From Marinitoga sp. 1197 (lineage in GTDB: Bacteria; Thermotogota; Thermotogae; Petrotogales; Petrotogaceae): a stretch of DNA of 64,000 nt. The stretch covers positions 1 through 64,000 of the forward strand of contig NZ_AZAY01000001.1 in NCBI RefSeq assembly GCF_001021165.1, given 5' to 3'. This document shows, piece by piece, positions 7,402-15,233 of this stretch; within the stretch, counting starts at the first letter, position 1; every line of letters starts with the position of its first letter. The position numbers were made by a program, and so were the translations under genes. Under the pieces are notes generated by a model. It saw only the letters and a program-made list of their open reading frames with translations. It was not told the DNA's origin and did not search any database.

Positions 7402-8082
7402 ATGAAAATATTGATAATTGAAGATGAAAAAAGTATTTTGGATCTTATAAAAATGAACTTAATTCTTGAAAATTTTGAAGTTATAACTGCAGAAAATGGA
7501 GATAAAGGGTTGCTTTTATTTAAAAAAGAGTATCCAGATCTTGTTGTTTTGGATTTAATGCTTCCAGATTATGATGGTTTTGAATTGTTGAAACAAATGC
7601 AATTTACCAATTATAAAATTCCTATAATAATATTAACTGCTAAAAATAATCAAAATGATAAGTTATTAGGATTAGAATTAGGGGCAGATGATTATATTAC
7701 AAAACCGTTTGACAGCAAAGAATTGATTTTGAGGATTAGAAATATTTTAAAAAGGATAAAAAAAGCAGAAATAGAACCAAGTGGATTTTCTATAGGGAAA
7801 TTAGAAATAAAAAATAAATCCCGTGATTTTTATATAAATAAAGAAAAAATATATTTAACAAAAAATGAATTTGAATTGATGAATTTATTTATGAGTAATT
7901 ATAATCAGGTTTTATCAAGAGATTTTTTGCTAGAAAGAGTTTGGGGATACGAAAATGATGTTGATACGAGAGCTGTTGATATGGCAATTCAAAGATTAAG
8001 AAAAAAGATGGGAAAATATAATAAATATATAAAATCAATTTATGGCGTTGGATATAAATTAGAGGTGGATGATGAAAAATAG
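7402..8082 (+). CDS. OmpR/PhoB-family DNA-binding response regulator
   Basis: A 226-residue response regulator. The receiver domain carries the acidic pair in IIEDEKS, the phosphoacceptor Asp51 in VVLDLMLPDYDG, and Lys101 in DDYITKPFD. The winged-helix DNA-binding domain (about residues 130-223) includes YLTKNEFELMNLF, DTRAVDMAIQRLRKKMG and YGVGYKL. The ATG is preceded by AAAGGAGG. The kinase gene overlaps its 3' end, so both are made together. The 11-bp-spaced CTTAR repeats upstream suggest autoregulation and control of the divergent secreted protein gene and the SHOCT-domain gene near 42.8 kb. The signal is unknown. Confidence 0.95.
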   Translation: MKILIIEDEKSILDLIKMNLILENFEVITAENGDKGLLLFKKEYPDLVVLDLMLPDYDGFELLKQMQFTNYKIPIIILTAKNNQNDKLLGLELGADDYITKPFDSKELILRIRNILKRIKKAEIEPSGFSIGKLEIKNKSRDFYINKEKIYLTKNEFELMNLFMSNYNQVLSRDFLLERVWGYENDVDTRAVDMAIQRLRKKMGKYNKYIKSIYGVGYKLEVDDEK

Positions 8083-9481
8083 CATAAAAAATGAAATATT
8101 ATTTTTAAATATATCTTCCACTATTATTATTTTAATAGTAATTTTTTTTATAACATTAAACACATTTCAAAAAAATATTATATCAAATGTTATAAAGAGA
8201 ATGACAGAGTATAGTCAGGAAAGTCAGATATATATTATAAATACATTAAAAAAATATAGGGATGAAAATATTTATACTAAATTAAATGAACTTTCACCAT
8301 TTATTGCCGACTATTTATTTAGAAAATATCATTTCCATATCGAAATATATGATAATAGAAAAAATTTGCTTGCTGATAGTGTGATTACAAAAAAATTATA
8401 TGTATATCAGGATATTCATTATGCTGCTAATAGTATGAAAAATTATATATTAAAAAAGGATGGAAATGAAATTACTTTGTTTTTTTCAAGTCCAATATTT
8501 TTTGAAAACGAAGTTATTGGAGTTATAAGGTTTATTTATCCAATGGAGTTAGAATTTGGATTAATAGACAATATAAAAATTACTTTAATTATAATTAGCC
8601 TACTTTCGATACTTGCTGTTGTTATTTTGAATTTCTTTTTTTCTAATTCAATTACAACACCAATAAGAAAATTACAGGAAGAAACAGAGAAAATAGCTAA
8701 TGGAAATTTTAATGAACGTATATCTATTAAAAGTAATGATGAAATAAATTCTCTTGTAAAATCATTTAATATTATGATTGAAAAATTGGAACATTATATA
8801 AAGTCATTAAAAGAAGAAAAAGAAAAACAAAAAGTTTTTATAGATAATATAACTCATGAATTAAAAACACCTATAACTTCAATATTAGGTCATGCAAATC
8901 TTCTTTTAAGATTAAAAGATGAAAAAGATAAAAACATTTCTATAAATTATATTACAAAAGAAGGTAATAGATTATTAAAGTTGGTTGAGGAATTACTTTA
9001 CATATCTAAAATGAATAAAAATGATTTTGAATTTAATTTTAAAAAACATAATATAAAAAAGGTTATTGATGAATGCGTAGGTATATTAAATCCAAGGTTA
9101 AAGAAATTTTCTATAATAGTTGAAAATAATATCGAAAATAGAATTCTATTATTTGATTATGAAAAGATAAAAGAAGTAATTTTAAATATTCTTGACAATT
9201 CAATAAAACATAGTAAATGTTCTAAGATAACGATAGAATCCTTTTTAATAAATGAAGAATATTATATTGTTTTGAAAGATAATGGTATTGGTATAAAAAA
9301 AGAAATTTTAGAAAATATTTTTAATCCTTTTTTTTCAAAAAGTGGAAAAACAAGTTATGGACTTGGATTGTGTATAACAAAAGAAATAATGAAAAAACAT
9401 AATGGAGATATAACGATTGAAGGAAACAATGGAACTATAGTAACTTTGAAATTTTCAATGGAGTGGATAGAAAATGGATGA
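8072..9481 (+). CDS. membrane sensor histidine kinase
   Basis: The partner kinase of the upstream regulator, about 469 residues. A membrane segment near residues 8-32 and another near 168-190 flank an extracytoplasmic sensor region of about 135 residues. A HAMP region follows (TTPIRKLQEETEKIANGNF). The HisKA H-box is FIDNITHELKTPITS with the phosphorylated His near 262. The ATPase domain shows the N-box NILDNSIKHSK, G1 DNGIGIKKE and G2 SYGLGLCITKEI. Two adjacent ATGs overlap the regulator's stop; the second (8072) is better spaced from GAGGTG. The sensor domain shows no family that I can name. Confidence 0.93.
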   Translation: MKNSIKNEILFLNISSTIIILIVIFFITLNTFQKNIISNVIKRMTEYSQESQIYIINTLKKYRDENIYTKLNELSPFIADYLFRKYHFHIEIYDNRKNLLADSVITKKLYVYQDIHYAANSMKNYILKKDGNEITLFFSSPIFFENEVIGVIRFIYPMELEFGLIDNIKITLIIISLLSILAVVILNFFFSNSITTPIRKLQEETEKIANGNFNERISIKSNDEINSLVKSFNIMIEKLEHYIKSLKEEKEKQKVFIDNITHELKTPITSILGHANLLLRLKDEKDKNISINYITKEGNRLLKLVEELLYISKMNKNDFEFNFKKHNIKKVIDECVGILNPRLKKFSIIVENNIENRILLFDYEKIKEVILNILDNSIKHSKCSKITIESFLINEEYYIVLKDNGIGIKKEILENIFNPFFSKSGKTSYGLGLCITKEIMKKHNGDITIEGNNGTIVTLKFSMEWIENG

Positions 9482-10253
9482 TAAAAAGATAAAGAGATAT
9501 ATATTTATTTTTTTGTTTCTAGTGATAATAATAATATATTTTGAATCATATATCTTAAATAAAGATTTTAATAGAGTGTTTTTTATAAATGATAAAAATG
9601 AAATGATAAGAAGATATAATTCGTCAACGCCGATAAAAATGATAGTTTCAATGAAATATTTATCTTTCTATGAAATAAAAGATCCCGATTTTATTTTCGA
9701 TATATGGGAAAGAATTAATAAATTACCAGTTTATAATTATATATCTCCTTCATCAGAAAAAGAAAACTACAAGGGTATTTTTGGGAAAATCTATTTTTTA
9801 GATGGAAGTATAAAATATTTTGAAATTGAAAAAAATATAAAAATAAATGACAAGATATATGGAATTGAAAACAATGAAGATTTACAGTATATCAAAGAAA
9901 AGCTTAAGGAGAAATTATTTTTACCAATTAACCTGGCAAGTGAAGTTGTAAATGAAAATAATAAAGTAATAGCTTTTAATCATGAAAAGGGAGTATATAT
10001 TGAAGATTATAAAAATAAAAAGAGATTGTATAAAATTTTAACTACCTCAGAAAAAGTAGTTTCTGCTAAAATAATCGGTAAAATTTTAGAGGATAATAAT
10101 ATACCATTATTTAAAATAAAGATTCTAAATAATAATAAAGAATTTCTTCAAATTAATGTCTTAAATAATGATTACTTCACAATATACTACCTAAATACTT
10201 TTCTATATATGATGAAAGGAAATATATTAACTTTCCTAAAGAATTTATTTTAA
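9474..10253 (+). CDS. membrane-anchored protein of unknown function coupled to the two-component system
   Basis: A 259-residue protein with one N-terminal membrane segment (residues 9-28, YIFIFLFLVIIIIYFESYIL) and an extracytoplasmic remainder of alternating beta and Lys-rich segments. Its start codon overlaps the end of the kinase gene by 8 bases, with GGAGTGG just upstream, so it is translationally coupled. Position and topology recall accessory proteins that modulate a kinase (as YycH/YycI do for WalK); DUF3919-type proteins also occur next to two-component systems, but I cannot confirm either match. It carries no catalytic motif that I can recognise. Confidence 0.65.
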   Translation: MDDKKIKRYIFIFLFLVIIIIYFESYILNKDFNRVFFINDKNEMIRRYNSSTPIKMIVSMKYLSFYEIKDPDFIFDIWERINKLPVYNYISPSSEKENYKGIFGKIYFLDGSIKYFEIEKNIKINDKIYGIENNEDLQYIKEKLKEKLFLPINLASEVVNENNKVIAFNHEKGVYIEDYKNKKRLYKILTTSEKVVSAKIIGKILEDNNIPLFKIKILNNNKEFLQINVLNNDYFTIYYLNTFLYMMKGNILTFLKNLF

Positions 10254-10344
10254 TATAGTTACATTTTTAATACATTTTTGAGCGTATATTAAAGCATTTT
10301 TTTATTATTATATTATTGTATAAAAATTTAAGGGGGGAATTGAA

Positions 10345-11328
10345 ATGAAAAAAGGCATATTGTTTATATTGATTTTGTCTCTATTTGTATTATCATTTTC
10401 CGAATTAATTATTTATAGCAGTGTTGACGAAGCAAATGCGAGAAAGATTTTAAATGCATTTTCAAAGCAGACGGGTATAGAGGTAAAGTATATTTTCCTT
10501 TCTTCTGGTCCAGCATTAGCAAGACTTGAAGCTGAAAAAGAGAATCCGCAGGCTGATGTGTGGTTCGGAGCTCCGATGCCAAATCATATTATTGCAAAAG
10601 AAAGAGGATTAACCACTTCATATAAAACTACAAGTGTATATGGCATTGCTCCTAATTTTTATGATGTGGAAGGTTATTATCATGCTTTTTATATGAACCC
10701 GCTGGGTATAGGAGTTAATTTGAAAGTTTTAGAGCAGATAAAAGCAGACCTCCCAAAGAGTTGGATGGATTTATTAAAAACTGAATATAGAAATATGATT
10801 CAATATCCAAGTCCTCAAACTTCTGGTACAGCTTATGCATTTATTACTGGACTAATATCAATTTATGGTGAAGATGGAATGATAGATTATTTAAAAAAAT
10901 TAGCTAAAAATGTTCAATCCTATACGCAAAGTGGAACAGGACCTTCAAAGTCAGTAGGTGTTGGCCAGGCGGGATTGGGAATTCAATTCACTCCAGCATT
11001 TTTCCAGTTTAAAGAACAGGGATATCCTATTGAAGTAGTATTTCCAAAAGAAGGTGTTCCTTATGAAGCAGCATGTGTATCTATTGTAAAAGGTGCAAAA
11101 CATAAATATGAAGCAAAAGTTTTAGTCGATTGGTTATTATCGAAAAAAGGCCAACAAACAATTGTTGATGAAAAAACATTTTTCTATCCTGTAAGGTCTG
11201 ATGTTAATTTTGGTACATTACAGCCATTATCAACAATAAAATTAATTACTGTTGATGAAATTTGGGCAGCACAAAACAAGAAAAGAATTGTCGAAAGATG
11301 GATAAAAGAAGTTTTACCAGTTAAATAA
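10345..11328 (+). CDS. ABC transporter substrate-binding protein, Fe3+-type (FbpA/AfuA family)
   Basis: A 327-residue binding protein with a signal peptide (MKKGILFILILSLFVLSFS). The mature start LIIYSSVDEANARKILNAF and the later ARLEAEKENPQADVWFGAP are hallmarks of COG1840 iron-type binding proteins. TSGTAYAFITGL near residue 160 is the usual substrate-loop region. The start follows AAGGGGGGAATTGAA. It opens a six-gene run of two complete importers. Ferric iron is the usual ligand of the family, but thiamine, phosphonate and sugar ligands exist in related groups, so the substrate is open. A hairpin lies directly after the stop codon. Confidence 0.88.
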   Translation: MKKGILFILILSLFVLSFSELIIYSSVDEANARKILNAFSKQTGIEVKYIFLSSGPALARLEAEKENPQADVWFGAPMPNHIIAKERGLTTSYKTTSVYGIAPNFYDVEGYYHAFYMNPLGIGVNLKVLEQIKADLPKSWMDLLKTEYRNMIQYPSPQTSGTAYAFITGLISIYGEDGMIDYLKKLAKNVQSYTQSGTGPSKSVGVGQAGLGIQFTPAFFQFKEQGYPIEVVFPKEGVPYEAACVSIVKGAKHKYEAKVLVDWLLSKKGQQTIVDEKTFFYPVRSDVNFGTLQPLSTIKLITVDEIWAAQNKKRIVERWIKEVLPVK

Positions 11329-11352
11329 TAAAGGGGGACTCCCCCTTTTTTT
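11329..11352 (+). terminator. GC-rich hairpin with T-run between binding-protein and permease genes
   Basis: AAAGGGGGA and TCCCCCTTT form a 9-bp stem followed by TTTTTTT, a textbook intrinsic terminator. Because the permease begins 16 bases later with its own GGAGGGATGG site and no evident promoter, partial termination would make binding protein exceed membrane components. Confidence 0.8.
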
Positions 11353-11367
11353 TGGAGGGATGGATTT

Positions 11368-13059
11368 ATGAAAATAAGAAATAAGGAATTTTATAATAAA
11401 ATAAAAAGTATGCTAAATAATCCATCTTTATTAATTTTAATTGTTTTGATATTTATTTCGTTATTTATATTTATAATTTTTCCATTATTTAAGGTTTTTA
11501 TAGTCAGTTTTACCAATGAAGATGGAAGATTGTCATTGGAAATATACAATTCTATTCTTTCTAATGATTATATGAAACAGGGATTTAAAAACAGCATTTT
11601 AATAGCAACATTAACTGCTGTCATTGGAACCTTAATAGGTTTTCTCTATGCTTATACTATAAATAGAGCTGATATACCATTAAAGAAATTTTTCAAAACT
11701 ATAGCGATTATTCCTATGGTGTTTCCACCGTTTATAGGTGCTATGGCTATAATAATGTTGTTCGGTTTTAATGGTATTATAACAGCAAAAATTTTTGGTA
11801 TAAGAACATTTCCTGTTTACGGAATTTGGGGATTAATGATAGCTCAAACAGTAACTTTCTTTCCTGTAGCTTTTATAACACTTGATGGGGTTATATCTAC
11901 AATTTCACCAACTCTGGAAGATGCGGCATTTAATTTAAAAGCTTCCAGATGGCAGGTTTTTACAAAAATAATTTTACCCTTATCTGTTCCAGGTATTGCA
12001 AGTACAATGTTAATTTTATTTATAGAATCACTGGCGGATTTTGGAAACCCTTTAATATTAGCTGGTTCGAGATTCCCAATTTTATCAGTACAGGCTTATC
12101 TACAAATAACAGGAATGTTCGATTTGAGTAGTGGTGCAGCATTAGCTGTATGGTTATTGTTACCATCATTAATAGCCTTTATTTTACAAAAATATTGGAT
12201 AGGAAAAAAGAAATATATAACAGTTACTGGCAAACCAACTACATCGCAATTAAAAAGTGTTAATAAATTTGCAAAATGGTTTTTGTTTTCCTTGTGCTTA
12301 ATTATTTCATTATTTATTTTATTAATATATGTTACTATTTTCTGGGGTGCATTTACGAAGATTTGGGGAATGAATAATGAATTTACACTGGAGAATTTTA
12401 AGTATGTATTTGATGTTGGTAGAGAAGCGATAAAAGATACATTAGCAATAGCTTTAACTTCTACACCTATATCAGCAGTTTTAGGTATGATAATAGCATT
12501 TTTGATTGTTAGAAAAACTTTTCCAGGGAAAAAAACACTGGAATTTGTATCATTACTTAATTTTGCAGTTCCTGGTACAGTTGTTGGTATAGGATATATA
12601 CTTGCATTTAATTCAAAGCCATTATTGTTAACAGGGACATTTGCTATATTAGTATTAAATTTTATATTTAGGTATATTCCTGTAGGAATTCAAACTGGAG
12701 TTTCGCTGTTAAATCAGATAGATCCTGCAATTGAAGAAGCAGCATATACACTCGGTGCAAATGATAAAGTAGTTTTTTCTAAAATAACATTGCCATTGAT
12801 TGTTCCAGCATTTTTTTCTGCACTTGTTTATTCTTTTGTAAGGGCAATGACAGCAATTAGTGCTGCAATATTTCTGGTATCTGCAGATTGGAATTTAATG
12901 ACAGTTCAAATATTAAGTCAAACAGATTCAGGAAGGTTGTCTGAAGCTTGTGCTTTTTCAGTTGTATTAATACTTATTATCTTATCATTTATGCTATTAA
13001 TGAAAGTTCTTTTAAAGAATAAAATTTCTATAGTAAATAACGATTTTGTGTCTGAATAG
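11368..13059 (+). CDS. iron-type ABC transporter permease, duplicated-domain (FbpB-like)
   Basis: A 563-residue inner-membrane permease with about twelve membrane segments. It is a fusion of two BPD-type permease halves, each with an EAA-like cytoplasmic loop: LEDAAFNLKASRWQVFTKIILP near residue 190 and IEEAAYTLGANDKVVFSKITLP near 455. This is the standard layout of FbpB/ThiP-type permeases. It lies between its binding protein and ATPase, 4 to 40 bases from each. The start is the ATG after GGAGGGATGGATTT. No unusual features in the membrane part. Confidence 0.92.
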   Translation: MKIRNKEFYNKIKSMLNNPSLLILIVLIFISLFIFIIFPLFKVFIVSFTNEDGRLSLEIYNSILSNDYMKQGFKNSILIATLTAVIGTLIGFLYAYTINRADIPLKKFFKTIAIIPMVFPPFIGAMAIIMLFGFNGIITAKIFGIRTFPVYGIWGLMIAQTVTFFPVAFITLDGVISTISPTLEDAAFNLKASRWQVFTKIILPLSVPGIASTMLILFIESLADFGNPLILAGSRFPILSVQAYLQITGMFDLSSGAALAVWLLLPSLIAFILQKYWIGKKKYITVTGKPTTSQLKSVNKFAKWFLFSLCLIISLFILLIYVTIFWGAFTKIWGMNNEFTLENFKYVFDVGREAIKDTLAIALTSTPISAVLGMIIAFLIVRKTFPGKKTLEFVSLLNFAVPGTVVGIGYILAFNSKPLLLTGTFAILVLNFIFRYIPVGIQTGVSLLNQIDPAIEEAAYTLGANDKVVFSKITLPLIVPAFFSALVYSFVRAMTAISAAIFLVSADWNLMTVQILSQTDSGRLSEACAFSVVLILIILSFMLLMKVLLKNKISIVNNDFVSE

Positions 13060-13072
13060 GTAGGTGTCAAGT

Positions 13073-14149
13073 ATGAGTCTGGAATTAAAAAATATATATA
13101 AAATTTTTAAAAGTAAAGAGAGTGAAACAATAGCTGTTAATAATTTTTCTCTTAAAATTGATAAAGGACAGTTTGTAACATTTCTTGGACCTTCCGGATG
13201 TGGTAAAACTACTACATTAAGAATGATAGCTGGGTTTGAAACTCCGACAAATGGGAAGATATTTCTTGATGAAAAAGATATTACTAATATTCCTCCCAAT
13301 AAAAGAGATGTTTCCATGATGTTTCAAAGTTATGCTTTATTTCCTCATATGACAATTAAAGAAAATATAGAATTTGGGTTAAAATTAAAAAAATTATCTA
13401 AAAATGAAATAGAAGAAAAAACGAAAAGAATAATACAGTTAATAGGTCTCGAAGGTATGGAAAATAGACGTCCAGATCAAATATCTGGTGGACAACAACA
13501 ACGTGTTGCACTTGCAAGAAGTCTTGTGATGGAACCGAAAGTTTTATTATTTGATGAGCCATTATCAAATTTAGATGCTAAACTTAGAGAATCCATGAGA
13601 TCTGAAATCAGAAAAATACAAAAAGCATTAAAAATAACAAGTGTTTATGTAACCCATGATCAGATAGAAGCAATGAGTATATCAGATGTAATAGTTGTTA
13701 TGAATAAAGGAAAAATAATGCAAGTAGGAACTCCTTTTGAAATATATTCCAGACCAATGAATAAATTTGTTGCTGATTTTATAGGTAAAGTTAATTTTAT
13801 TAAAGGAAAAATAATAAAAAAAGAAAAAGATGTATATCATGTTTATAGTGAAGAAATAGAAAAAGAATTCTATTGTACAGGAAGTAACGAATTGAAAGAA
13901 GATGAAAAAGTTTTAATAGTATTAAGGCCAGAATCATTAAGTTATAGGAAAAAAGAAAATTCTATTTCTGGTGTTGTAAAAAAAGTAACTTATCTTGGTT
14001 CATATGTTGAATATGAAATTATAACTGGAAAAAATAAAATAGTAAGTTGTGTTCTGTTTAATCCTATTGAAAATAAAATACCGAAGATAGGTGAAAACAT
14101 TAATCTTTATTTTAGTAATATAGCTTCCTGGATAATAGGAGATGAATAA
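13073..14149 (+). CDS. ABC transporter ATP-binding protein (FbpC/PotA-like)
   Basis: About 358 residues. Walker A is GPSGCGKTTTLR, the Q-loop is MMFQSYALFPHMT, the signature is SGGQQQRVALARS, Walker B is VLLFDEPLSNLDA and the H-loop is YVTHDQIEAMS. A C-terminal TOBE-type regulatory domain (about residues 240-358) is present. The longest frame begins at a GTG at 13064 that lies within the AGGTAGGTG ribosome site; the ATG at 13073 is the likely start. It completes the first importer. Confidence 0.92.
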   Translation: MSLELKNIYKIFKSKESETIAVNNFSLKIDKGQFVTFLGPSGCGKTTTLRMIAGFETPTNGKIFLDEKDITNIPPNKRDVSMMFQSYALFPHMTIKENIEFGLKLKKLSKNEIEEKTKRIIQLIGLEGMENRRPDQISGGQQQRVALARSLVMEPKVLLFDEPLSNLDAKLRESMRSEIRKIQKALKITSVYVTHDQIEAMSISDVIVVMNKGKIMQVGTPFEIYSRPMNKFVADFIGKVNFIKGKIIKKEKDVYHVYSEEIEKEFYCTGSNELKEDEKVLIVLRPESLSYRKKENSISGVVKKVTYLGSYVEYEIITGKNKIVSCVLFNPIENKIPKIGENINLYFSNIASWIIGDE

Positions 14150-14180
14150 AAATTAATATCTTTAATATGGGGGTGTAAAA

Positions 14181-15173
14181 ATGAAGAAGTTATTTGGTTT
14201 GGTTATTGTTTTAGTATTAAGTGTCATGATTTTTTCAGCTGGTGATGTTGTAAAAGCATATACAACATTAGAAGAACCACTTGCTAAAGAATTATTTGAT
14301 AAATTTGAAGAAGAAACAGGCATTAAAGTTGAATGGGTTAGACTTTCAACCGGAGAAACAGTTGCAAGGCTTGAAGCAGAAAGGGAAAACCCACAGGCTT
14401 CAATTTGGGTTGGTGGAGTAGGTTTAGGGCATGTTGAAGCAAAGCAAAAAGGTTTAACCACGCCGTATAAGTCACCTTTGGCACAATATACTCCTGCACA
14501 ATTTAGAGATCCAGAAAATTATTGGATTGGGCTATACATAGGTGTATTAGCATTTGCAACAAATACTGAAAGGGCAAAAGAATTAGGATTAGAAGCTCCA
14601 AAAGGCTGGTTTGACATTATTGATTCTAAATATAAAGGACTAGTTAGAGTAGCAAATCCAAATACATCTGGAACAGCTTATAATGTTATAACTACAATTT
14701 TACACATGTTCCATGAAGATGAAGAATTAACTTTTATGTTTTTACATCAATTAGATGATAGTATAGACCAATATACCAAATCTGGTTCTGCTGGTGGGAA
14801 ACAAGCAGCAATTGGGGAAATACCTTTTGCTATTGGTTATGCTCATGATTTATTTAAATTAATTGCTAATGGAGCTCCATTAAAAGTTACCGTTCCTATG
14901 GAGGGTACAGGTTTTGAATTAGCTTCAATGTCTTTGATAAAAAATGGACCAAATCCAGTTACAGCAAAAAAATTATACAATTGGATGTTAAAAAAAGAAG
15001 CTCAAGAAATGATATCAAAATGGTTTGTATTACCTGTTTCAAAATTAGCTCCAAAAGATAAAGCACCATTAAATATTGAAGAACTAAGAATAGTAAATCA
15101 AAATTTTGTCTGGGATGCAGCAAATAGAGAAAGATTAGTAGAAAGATGGAATAAAGAAATTGGAGCAAAGTAA
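14181..15173 (+). CDS. second ABC transporter substrate-binding protein, Fe3+-type
   Basis: A 330-residue paralogue of the binding protein at 10.3 kb. It has a signal peptide (MKKLFGLVIVLVLSVMIFSAG), VARLEAERENPQASIWVGG, and NPNTSGTAYNVITTI. It keeps the family fold but differs widely in sequence from the first copy, so it probably binds a different or differently presented ligand. The gene is 31 bases downstream of the first ATPase gene with GGGGGTG before the ATG, so the two transport operons may be one transcript. Confidence 0.88.
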   Translation: MKKLFGLVIVLVLSVMIFSAGDVVKAYTTLEEPLAKELFDKFEEETGIKVEWVRLSTGETVARLEAERENPQASIWVGGVGLGHVEAKQKGLTTPYKSPLAQYTPAQFRDPENYWIGLYIGVLAFATNTERAKELGLEAPKGWFDIIDSKYKGLVRVANPNTSGTAYNVITTILHMFHEDEELTFMFLHQLDDSIDQYTKSGSAGGKQAAIGEIPFAIGYAHDLFKLIANGAPLKVTVPMEGTGFELASMSLIKNGPNPVTAKKLYNWMLKKEAQEMISKWFVLPVSKLAPKDKAPLNIEELRIVNQNFVWDAANRERLVERWNKEIGAK

Positions 15174-15182
15174 TATAATACA

Positions 15183-15206
15183 TTAGGGCGGCATTAGCCG
15201 CCTAAA
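15183..15206 (+). terminator. hairpin between second binding-protein and permease genes
   Basis: GGCGGC-ATTA-GCCGCC, extended by TTA/TAA with one bulged G, follows the stop codon of the binding-protein gene. There is no strong T-run, so it may protect the 3' end of the binding-protein message or attenuate weakly. A hairpin occupies the same place in the first importer. Confidence 0.6.
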
Positions 15207-15233
15207 TTAAAACTCATATAGGGGTTGGAATAT

